A stretch of 6,032 bases of DNA from Idiomarina sp. UBA6142. GTDB taxonomy: Bacteria > Pseudomonadota > Gammaproteobacteria > Enterobacterales > Alteromonadaceae. A program made the position numbers and the translations under genes. This document shows positions 1 to 5,235 of the stretch, one piece after another. The stretch is from NCBI GenBank assembly GCA_002423905.1, contig DIVC01000008.1:2960-8991 (forward strand), given 5' to 3'. Every line of letters begins with the position of its first letter. The first letter of the stretch is position 1. The notes beneath the pieces are model-generated. The model was not told the origin of the DNA. It did not search any database and was given only the letters and a program-made list of their open reading frames with translations.

Positions 1-4
1 GGGT

Positions 5-33
5 GGAACCTTTAGGTGAATCAGGTATCCTAA
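5..33 (+). promoter_or_regulatory. Putative sigma-E-type promoter of bepA
   Basis: The sequence GGAACCT at 5-11 matches six of seven bases of the sigma-E -35 consensus GGAACTT. After a 17-base spacer, CCTAA at 29-33 matches four of five bases of the -10 form TCTAA. Transcription would start near position 40, giving a leader of about 20 nt before the ATG at 60. In E. coli, bepA (yfgC) belongs to the sigma-E envelope-stress regulon, so this promoter type fits the gene. The match was made by eye and no rival promoter was scored. Confidence 0.55.
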
Positions 34-59
34 TTATAGCGCTTCAACGAGTTGGAATT

Positions 60-1502
60 ATGCGGTTATCCAAACTTTTACCATCCTTCATAATCACTAC
101 CCTGCTACTCTGTGCCACTGCGAGTGTCGCTCAGCAAAGTCGGCTGCCCGATATTGGTACTGCTGGTGCGAGCGTTATGTCGGTCGAGCGCGAGCGCACA
201 TTTGGTGATTTGTACATGCGACAAATTCGCTCACAGGCGCCCATTGTTGGCGATCCTGTGCTCAACGAATACTTAAAAGATATGGGTACCCGGCTGGTAC
301 GTGAAGCCGATGATGTGCGTTTTCCCTTTACCTTTTTCTGGATCAACCAGAACGAAATTAACGCCTTTGCCTTTTTTGGCGGCTACGTTGGGTTTTATAC
401 CGGCTTAATTGCCGAAACTCAGAGTGAATCAGAGCTGGCGTCGGTAATGGCGCACGAAGTGGCGCACGTATCGCAACGTCATATTGTGCGCAATATGGAA
501 CGCATGCAAAACGCCACGCCAAGCACCCTAGTGGCGATGATTGGCGCGGTTTTATTAGGCATGGTGAGCCCAGACTTAGGCATGGCAGCGCTGAGTACTA
601 CCTTAGCCGGTGCGCAACAAATGCAAATAAACTATACCCGCCAATTTGAACAAGAAGCTGACCGCATTGGCCTTGGCATGCTGGTACGAGCCGGCTACGA
701 CCCAATGGGCGCCCCAGCCTTTTTCGGTCGGCTCGCAGAAAAACACCGTTACGCCGCCAAAGTACCGCAAATATTACTCACTCACCCCGTCTCTGAGGCG
801 CGTATAACCGACACCCGGCTGCGCGCAGAAGCGCTGCCACGACCAGCAAATCGCGACGAGTCGCGCTATCTTCTGGCTAAAGCACGGGTCCAGGCGCGCC
901 ATGTTAAAACCGCTAATGAGCAAAGCTTGCGGCCGCTGCTAAGCGAACGCCTCAGCCCGGTGGACAATGCCAACCGCTACGCGCTGGCGATCCTTTTGCT
1001 GGACCAACGACGCGCCGCTGAGGCGGAGCAAGTTTTAGCCCCGCTGCTCGCCAGTGACCCCATGAACGGCTTCTATATTGACGTGCAAACCGATATTTTA
1101 TTGGCCCTTGGCCGCCAGCAAGAGGCCTTGCAGATGCTTGAGCGGGCCTATCAACGGGAGCCGCGTGAACAAGTCATTACACTCAACTTCGCCAACGCCG
1201 CCCTAGCAGCAAAACAAGCCGATTTGGCAGTCGCCTTATTGCGTGATTATCTATTGCGTGATGAAAGTAACGTATTGGCACTTGATCTGCTCGTGCAAGC
1301 CTATCAGCAGCAAGGCAATAGCCCTGCTATGCATGAAACACGGGCGGAGTTATTTGCCTTGCATGGTGCCTTTGACCAAGCCATCAACAATTTGCATTTA
1401 GCCCACAAAGGCAACCAAAGTGAATTGGAGCGGCGCCGTTTACAGGCCCGTATCGAACAACTGATGGCACAAAAACGGCAGCTGCAAGATTTATTCGGCT
1501 AA
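60..1502 (+). CDS. bepA: BepA-like periplasmic M48 metalloprotease with TPR domain
   Basis: This is a 480-residue exported zinc metalloprotease of the BepA (YfgC) type, which in E. coli degrades stalled outer-membrane proteins such as LptD and works with the BAM complex. Residues 1-24 form a signal peptide (basic start, hydrophobic core, cleavage likely after SVA-24). The M48 motif HEVAH gives ligands H132 and H136 with catalytic E133. E197 in EQEAD is the expected third ligand, and H242 in LLTHP matches the regulatory histidine H246 of E. coli BepA. The family motif NEINAFAFFGG lies just before the active site. From about residue 290 the protein is alpha-helical and TPR-like. Length is close to the E. 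coli protein (487). ATG at 60 was chosen over an in-frame GTG at 3 because only it starts the signal peptide cleanly and it lies downstream of the sigma-E-like promoter. The ribosome-binding site is weak. The gene overlaps the convergent thioredoxin-like gene by 12 bases. Confidence 0.94.
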   Translation: MRLSKLLPSFIITTLLLCATASVAQQSRLPDIGTAGASVMSVERERTFGDLYMRQIRSQAPIVGDPVLNEYLKDMGTRLVREADDVRFPFTFFWINQNEINAFAFFGGYVGFYTGLIAETQSESELASVMAHEVAHVSQRHIVRNMERMQNATPSTLVAMIGAVLLGMVSPDLGMAALSTTLAGAQQMQINYTRQFEQEADRIGLGMLVRAGYDPMGAPAFFGRLAEKHRYAAKVPQILLTHPVSEARITDTRLRAEALPRPANRDESRYLLAKARVQARHVKTANEQSLRPLLSERLSPVDNANRYALAILLLDQRRAAEAEQVLAPLLASDPMNGFYIDVQTDILLALGRQQEALQMLERAYQREPREQVITLNFANAALAAKQADLAVALLRDYLLRDESNVLALDLLVQAYQQQGNSPAMHETRAELFALHGAFDQAINNLHLAHKGNQSELERRRLQARIEQLMAQKRQLQDLFG

Positions 1503-1958
1503 GCCACTGGCTTTGCGCAGACTGTGCAGGTTTTGCTCGCCCAGTAACGGCCCACTGACGTTGCCCTGCGGATCAATAATATAGGTTGCCGGCAACATTT
1601 TCGGCATGGCAAAGGGTAATTGCGGCGCTGGTTGCCATTGAATCAGCGGGAACTCAATCTGATAACGCTCGCGCAACTGCTGTAATTGCTGGTTATCAAG
1701 CAAGTCAAAGCTAACCCCAAGCAGGGTCACTTGATCAGCATGTTGCTGATGAAAAGCATTGAGTTCAGGCAGCTCTTTCAAGCACGGGGCACACCATTCA
1801 GCAAAATAGTTGACCACCACGTAACGCCCGTGCAGATCATCCCAGCGCATACTACCGCTACTGTCGGTATGAAAATCTGCCGCCGGCGTGCATGCAGCCA
1901 GCAATCCGGCAGTTACCACTGCCAACAGCGTACGAGCGGTTAAAAATCGACATTGCAT
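1491..1958 (-). CDS. TlpA/ResA-like thioredoxin-fold lipoprotein
   Basis: This 155-residue protein is a membrane-anchored thiol-disulfide oxidoreductase of the TlpA/ResA/AhpC-TSA group. Residues 1-22 form a lipoprotein signal ending in the lipobox LAAC, with lipidated C23. The residue after C23 is Thr, not Asp, so by the +2 rule the outer membrane is the likelier destination. The active site is WCAPC (C56 and C59), typical of reductants, followed by KELPELN. The cis-proline loop is LPATYIIDPQG with P123. AAGG lies 8 nt before the ATG at 1958, which supports this start. The gene is transcribed against bepA and divergently from the arsC-family gene. It may reduce periplasmic disulfides or deliver electrons to a specific partner, but the partner is not visible here. 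No dsbD or cytochrome c maturation gene is nearby. A convincing promoter was not found; it would have to overlap the start of the arsC-family gene. Confidence 0.88.
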   Translation of the reverse strand: MQCRFLTARTLLAVVTAGLLAACTPAADFHTDSSGSMRWDDLHGRYVVVNYFAEWCAPCLKELPELNAFHQQHADQVTLLGVSFDLLDNQQLQQLRERYQIEFPLIQWQPAPQLPFAMPKMLPATYIIDPQGNVSGPLLGEQNLHSLRKASGLAE

Positions 1959-1968
1959 GCGCTATACC
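1940..1968 (+). promoter_or_regulatory. Possible sigma-70 promoter of the arsC-wrbA-DUF2069 operon
   Basis: TTAAAA (1940-1945) and TATACC (1963-1968) each match four of six bases of the -35 and -10 consensus and are spaced by exactly 17 bases. Transcription would start near 1975, about 29 nt before the ATG at 2004. The site lies across the start of the divergent thioredoxin-like gene, so the two transcription units may interfere with each other. The match is modest. Confidence 0.33.
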
Positions 1969-2003
1969 TTAAGCTATCAAACAGAAAATCAAGAGGTTCT
2001 AGC

Positions 2004-2357
2004 ATGTCTGAAGTCACCATTTATCACAACCCCCGTTGTTCTAAAAGTCGGCAAACCCTTTATTTACTCGAACAACAGGGAATACAGCCACAGGTGCACC
2101 TTTATCTGCGTGATGCGCTGTCAGCAGCAACCATTAAGCAATTGTTACGACAACTTGGGTTTGCCTCGGCGCGCGAATTAGTGCGCTCCAAAGAAGCATT
2201 ATTTAGTGAGCTGGGGCTTGGTGCCGATAGTAGTGAACAGCAGCTTATTGCGGCTATGGTCGCCCATCCACAATTGATTGAACGCCCGATTGTGGTGGTC
2301 GGGCAACGCGCGAAACTCGGGCGCCCGCCCGAAGCCGTGCTGGAGTTATTGTCATGA
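2004..2357 (+). CDS. arsC: ArsC-family (YfgD-type) arsenate reductase-like protein
   Basis: This 117-residue protein has the thioredoxin-like ArsC fold of the glutaredoxin-coupled arsenate reductase family. YHNPRCSKSR holds the catalytic C12. The arginine triad is present: R61, R94 (in ERPIVVV) and R107 (in LGRPPE), equivalent to R60, R94 and R107 of plasmid R773 ArsC. The protein closely resembles E. coli YfgD, which also sits beside bepA and hda. Arsenate reduction is therefore chemically possible, but no arsR, arsB or other arsenic gene is present, so a housekeeping redox role is equally plausible. The ATG at 2004 was chosen over an in-frame TTG at 1953 because AGAGG lies about 8 nt upstream and the protein then starts like the family (MSEVTIYHNPRC). 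Its last four bases overlap wrbA as ATGA, so the two are probably translationally coupled. Confidence 0.92.
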   Translation: MSEVTIYHNPRCSKSRQTLYLLEQQGIQPQVHLYLRDALSAATIKQLLRQLGFASARELVRSKEALFSELGLGADSSEQQLIAAMVAHPQLIERPIVVVGQRAKLGRPPEAVLELLS

Positions 2358-2926
2358 CTGCGCGCGTGGTGGTGCTTTACTACAGCCGTAACGGCGCAAC
2401 CTTACAGCTCGCTGATGCCATTGCCGAAGGGCTTGCCAGTGTTGGCGCTGAAGCGGTTATGCGGACGGTTGCGAGTGCTGGTGAGCCGGCCAGCCAGCGT
2501 GATATGACCATATCACTGCAGGATTTAGAACAATGTGATGGCTTAATTATGGGTAGCCCAACTCGCTTTGGCCACATGGCCAGTGCCTTGCAACAATTTT
2601 GGGAAACCTCCTCGAGTAGCTGGCTCCGCGGCGTGTTGGTGGATAAACCAGCAGCAGTATTTACCTCATCAAGTTCCATGCACGGCGGCCAAGAAAGTAC
2701 CTTGCTATCGATGATGGTGCCGCTGCTGCATCACGGCATGTTAGTGCTGGGTATTCCTTACACCGTGCCCGCTATTCAAACTACAGCCGCCGGCGGAACC
2801 CCTTACGGTGCCAGCCATGTTGAGCATGCCGCAGGCAAACAGCTAAGCCAGGATGAACGCAGCGCCGCCAAAGCACTTGGTGCGCGGGTTGGCCAATTAG
2901 CACTTAGCTTACAATCAAGGAGTTAA
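2354..2926 (+). CDS. wrbA: WrbA-family FMN-dependent NAD(P)H:quinone oxidoreductase
   Basis: This 190-residue cytosolic flavodoxin-fold enzyme belongs to the WrbA family, which reduces quinones by two electrons using NAD(P)H and FMN. The FMN-phosphate loop is YYSRNGATLQLA (residues 9-20). GSPTRFGHM (67-75), FTSSSSMHGGQES (103-115), LLHHGM (124-129) and GGTPYGASH (147-155) are the family's flavin-contact motifs and align well with E. coli WrbA (198 residues). The start overlaps the end of the arsC-family gene (ATGA), and no separate promoter is needed. The last codons carry AAGGAG (2917-2922), which serves as the ribosome-binding site of the next gene. The operon context suggests a shared redox or electrophile-defence role with the ArsC-family protein, but that is inference. 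Confidence 0.92.
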   Translation: MTARVVVLYYSRNGATLQLADAIAEGLASVGAEAVMRTVASAGEPASQRDMTISLQDLEQCDGLIMGSPTRFGHMASALQQFWETSSSSWLRGVLVDKPAAVFTSSSSMHGGQESTLLSMMVPLLHHGMLVLGIPYTVPAIQTTAAGGTPYGASHVEHAAGKQLSQDERSAAKALGARVGQLALSLQSRS

Positions 2927-2930
2927 ATTC

Positions 2931-3323
2931 ATGTCGTCGGCGCAAACCATCCGTCAGTTTCGCGTACTAGCACTCGCCAGTTACCTCGGCCTGTTAGCCC
3001 TGATGCTTATTTGGCAGCTCACCTGCAACTGCGCCAGTAGCTTAAGCCTTAGTTTTCGCCTGAGCTTTTGGGTGGTGCCGCTGCTGTTTCCGCTGTACGG
3101 CATTATCCGTGGCCATGCCTATACCCATGCTTGGGCCAACTTTGTGCTGATGTGGTACTTCTTACACAGCCTGACCATGCTATATGTGGACCCACTGCAA
3201 CGTGACTGGGCTATCGCTGAGTTGATTCTAACCAGCATGGCCTTTGTTGGCTGTACGGGCTACGCACGCAGCCAAGGGCGTGCGCTTGGGTTGGGTTTAA
3301 AACCACTGAAACAGCAGGATTAA
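2931..3323 (+). CDS. DUF2069 family small inner-membrane protein
   Basis: This 130-residue polytopic membrane protein has no known function. Four hydrophobic segments are visible at about residues 11-29, 45-60, 67-86 and 94-112, with a basic C-terminal tail (KPLKQQD region). Tryptophan and aromatic residues sit at the segment ends (FWVVP, WANFVLMWYFLHS). Size, four-helix topology and position between wrbA and hda fit the DUF2069 family. No catalytic motif is apparent. The ATG at 2931 has a strong AAGGAG 8 nt upstream that overlaps the wrbA stop region, so it is translated from the same transcript as arsC and wrbA. Its stop codon overlaps that of the convergent hda by 4 bases. The family name rests on recall of the family and its context, without a profile search. 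Confidence 0.83.
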   Translation: MSSAQTIRQFRVLALASYLGLLALMLIWQLTCNCASSLSLSFRLSFWVVPLLFPLYGIIRGHAYTHAWANFVLMWYFLHSLTMLYVDPLQRDWAIAELILTSMAFVGCTGYARSQGRALGLGLKPLKQQD

Positions 3324-3342
3324 AGCGCGAGAATAGCTTTAA
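3320..3342. repeat. Inverted repeat at the convergent DUF2069/hda junction
   Basis: TTAAAGC (3320-3326) and GCTTTAA (3336-3342) form a perfect 7-base-pair stem around a 9-base loop. It covers the overlapping stop codons of both convergent genes and the last codons of hda. There is no T-run of useful length after either arm, so it is not a textbook intrinsic terminator. It is the only candidate structure for ending or insulating transcription where there is no intergenic space. Confidence 0.3.
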
Positions 3343-3997
3343 CAAAGGGTGTGGTTAAGCGCCGCTTGGCAGCAATAGATGCCTTATCGAGGCGCTCAAG
3401 CGCGGCAATTAAATTCGGCAAGTCGCGCTGCAAGCGCTGCACCATAAATTGCGCAGTGTCATAACTTAAGCTTAAGCCTAACGCGTTAGCGCGCAGCTGT
3501 ATCGCCTGAATTTTTTGCTCATCATTCAGTGGCTGTAGCTGTAACGCTAACCCCCACTGCAGCCGAGAGCGTAAATCGGCCAGTTGCACCGATAATTGGC
3601 TGGGTGATTGGTGCGCAGTAACGACTAATTTACCCTGCGCCAAGTCATGCACCCGGTTAAACAGAGCAAACAGCTCTTCACACCAAAGCGGATCCTGCAC
3701 CACCGCATCTAGGTCATCCAAGCAAATCCACTGATAGTGTTCGAGCCCACGCAAACATTGCGCATCGACCTGCCCCACCAGTTCGGCTAACGGTAAGTAC
3801 ACCAGCTGCGGATAATGCGCACATAAGGCATGCAGCAAATGACTTTTACCGACCCCGCTCGCACCCCACAGGTAAACCAGCGGTTGCGCACTGTGTTGCA
3901 GCATCTCCACTGCGTTGGCATTATCACCACTCACCCAGGTGTCAAACGTCTCGGTCACCGGCAACGAAATAGCCAGCGGTAACTGCTGTGCGCTCAT
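3320..3997 (-). CDS. hda: Hda, DnaA regulatory inactivator (AAA+ ATPase)
   Basis: This 225-residue cytosolic AAA+ protein is homologous to the ATPase domain of DnaA. Hda with the DNA-loaded sliding clamp stimulates hydrolysis of DnaA-bound ATP (RIDA), which prevents re-initiation of replication. The N-terminal QLPLAISLP (residues 5-13) aligns with the clamp-binding segment QLSLPLYLP of E. coli Hda. Walker A is GASGVGKS (45-52), and Walker B is ICLDDLD (91-97). The box VII sequence DLRSRLQWG (141-149) carries R145 at the arginine-finger position. The C-terminal LDKASIAAKRRLTTPFVK (203-220) is the conserved end of the family. The ATG at 3997 was chosen over an in-frame TTG at 4012. It has GGTGAG six bases upstream and forms TGATG with the DUF2066 stop codon, a sign of translational coupling. 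Its Walker A is more DnaA-like than the E. coli one. Confidence 0.95.
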   Translation of the reverse strand: MSAQQLPLAISLPVTETFDTWVSGDNANAVEMLQHSAQPLVYLWGASGVGKSHLLHALCAHYPQLVYLPLAELVGQVDAQCLRGLEHYQWICLDDLDAVVQDPLWCEELFALFNRVHDLAQGKLVVTAHQSPSQLSVQLADLRSRLQWGLALQLQPLNDEQKIQAIQLRANALGLSLSYDTAQFMVQRLQRDLPNLIAALERLDKASIAAKRRLTTPFVKAILAL

Positions 3998-5055
3998 CAA
4001 TTGCTCACCCAACGATAATGCCCTGGTTCTGGCAAAGGCCGTAACTGCCTGCTCAAATCGAGCGCTTGGACGATACTATTGGGATCAACTTGCAGCCTCA
4101 ACTGAAATACTGCGGTGGCATTGCCGAAGCCCACCAATTGCACCTGCGACACCGACGGCAAGCTGGCGAGTAATAATTCAGCGCCAATAACTTGGGTGAG
4201 ATCAGCCAGATCATGCACTGTCATTTGCCATTCGTTGGTTTGTTCTAGGGTGCCACTGATGCGGTAACGTTGCGCCAGTTCGCGGCTCACCTGGGCCATA
4301 ACTAATGCCCCTAATTCATCCTGATCGCTACTCGCAACCTCGCCGCGCCAGCGAATATCACCCAAATGTAAGGTCCAATCAGCCACCCAACTGCCTGGGG
4401 TCAGGGTTGGGTCAGCTTGGTATATACGGCTCACCACCACCCCATCATGGGGATAGCGCGCCGAGGCAAAATCCAGCGCATCTTCAAAGCGGCCCCACAC
4501 ATCGAGCGCACTAATCGCCATGCTATCGTTGAGATCTAATAATGGTAACTTAACCGGCAGCCCGCGTTTTTGCGCGGTTGCCCGTAACTGCAGCACTAAT
4601 TCTGAGGCTTCATCAAAACCAACTAAGCGACGTTGGAGATTTTCGTCTTCGCGTACCATCCACAACAACAGTTCCGGCCGCAAATTACTCCAAATACCAG
4701 ATTCCGCGCGTTGAATCAGTTGATTGACCTTTTCTTGATCAAACTGGATCCAGAGTTGCAACTGGTCTGGTTGCTGTTGATACCCATATTGGGTGACAAA
4801 ATCAGCGACATTACGCAGCGCCCGCTGCACTTCACCATGTTGCAACAACTGGTCATCACCAGAAATGCGCAACAACGCATCAGCCAAGCCTTGGCGCAAC
4901 GCCCGTGTGCGCTCGGCATTGGCTTGTGACTCAACCGCCACGCTAACTTGATACAACTGTTTAATTTCGACCGCCGCCCAAGCCGGCACGGTGAATACAC
5001 TCAGCAGCATCACCACACTCATTAAGCGCATCACACTAGACTGCAGATACTGCAT
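3997..5055 (-). CDS. DUF2066 family exported protein
   Basis: This 352-residue protein of unknown function carries an N-terminal signal peptide (hydrophobic residues about 9-27, probable cleavage at AWA-27/A28), so it should act in the envelope. Recognisable family-type stretches are the N-terminal helical segment RALRQGLADALLRISGD (51-67), LLLWMVREDEN (129-139), and LPLLDLNDSMAISALDVWGRF (170-190) followed by ASARYPHDGVVVSR (197-210). No catalytic motif is evident and no further membrane segments are seen. Its stop shares a base with the hda start (TGATG), so both are read from one message, an order also known from Pseudomonas and Vibrio. The start at 5055 is preceded by a GGGG ribosome-binding site at short spacing. 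An in-frame ATG at 5031 would also give a signal peptide but has no visible binding site. A DnaA box lies 67 nt upstream of the start. Confidence 0.88.
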   Translation of the reverse strand: MQYLQSSVMRLMSVVMLLSVFTVPAWAAVEIKQLYQVSVAVESQANAERTRALRQGLADALLRISGDDQLLQHGEVQRALRNVADFVTQYGYQQQPDQLQLWIQFDQEKVNQLIQRAESGIWSNLRPELLLWMVREDENLQRRLVGFDEASELVLQLRATAQKRGLPVKLPLLDLNDSMAISALDVWGRFEDALDFASARYPHDGVVVSRIYQADPTLTPGSWVADWTLHLGDIRWRGEVASSDQDELGALVMAQVSRELAQRYRISGTLEQTNEWQMTVHDLADLTQVIGAELLLASLPSVSQVQLVGFGNATAVFQLRLQVDPNSIVQALDLSRQLRPLPEPGHYRWVSN

Positions 5056-5084
5056 AATTGCCCCAAAAAATCGGATATGCTCCC

Positions 5085-5113
5085 ATAATAATCAGCCAAC
5101 GCCTGTCGAGCAA
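5085..5113 (-). promoter_or_regulatory. Possible promoter of the DUF2066-hda operon
   Basis: On the minus strand TATTAT (5090-5085) matches five of six -10 bases. TTGCTC (5113-5108), 17 bases upstream, matches three of six -35 bases. Transcription would start near 5078, giving a leader of about 23 nt. The -35 element is weak, which would be compatible with control by a regulator bound just upstream, where the DnaA box lies. Confidence 0.42.
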
Positions 5114-5122
5114 GTAACAAGC

Positions 5123-5131
5123 TGTGGATAA
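5123..5131 (-). promoter_or_regulatory. Consensus DnaA box upstream of DUF2066-hda
   Basis: The minus strand reads TTATCCACA, a perfect match to the DnaA-box consensus TTATNCACA and identical to the strongest class of E. coli boxes. It lies about 9 bases upstream of the putative -35 of the DUF2066-hda operon and 67 nt before the first start codon. This is a position from which DnaA could activate or repress. It is also in the upstream region of the divergent MFS gene. With equal base use, an exact 9-mer is expected about 0.001 times in this intergenic region on both strands, or about 0.05 times in the whole window. Confidence 0.6.
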
Positions 5132-5162
5132 CTCATTGTTCATACACCCTTTGCGTTTGCTG

Positions 5163-5171
5163 TGCTACACT
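5163..5171 (+). promoter_or_regulatory. Possible extended -10 promoter of the MFS gene
   Basis: TGCTACACT combines the extended TGn element with TACACT, which matches four of six -10 bases. The -35 position 17 bases upstream (TACACC, 5143-5148) is poor, as expected when an extended -10 is used. Transcription would start near 5178, leaving a leader of about 58 nt before the ATG at 5236. Confidence 0.35.
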
Positions 5172-5235
5172 TTTACCCATTCTTAGCAGCTCTCCGTGCC
5201 CCACAGTCGCGCGCGGTAACCAGGATCAACCACGC

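Noticed and set aside
3..59. N-terminal extension of bepA from an in-frame GTG
   Set aside because: It would bury the signal peptide behind 19 extra residues, and it overlaps the sigma-E-like promoter. The ATG at 60 gives a clean signal peptide.
1501..1513. AAGCC-ACT-GGCTT hairpin just after the bepA stop as a terminator
   Set aside because: The stem is only 5 base pairs, the following T-run is three bases, and it lies inside the thioredoxin-like coding sequence.
1953..2003. TTG start for the arsC-family gene
   Set aside because: The extra 17 residues do not look like the family, and the ATG at 2004 has a good ribosome-binding site and the normal MSEVTIYHNPRC start.
3998..4012. TTG start for hda, five residues upstream
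   Set aside because: The GGTGAG ribosome-binding site lies between it and the ATG at 3997, and the TGATG arrangement favours the ATG.
4633..5000. Open frames on both strands inside the DUF2066 gene, and similar ones inside bepA, wrbA and the MFS gene
   Set aside because: They lie wholly inside well-supported genes, have no recognisable domains or start signals, and look like shadows of the true frames.
5140..5148. Second DnaA box TCATACACC on the plus strand
   Set aside because: Two mismatches from consensus make it too weak to list alone; it is mentioned only as a possible helper to the perfect box.
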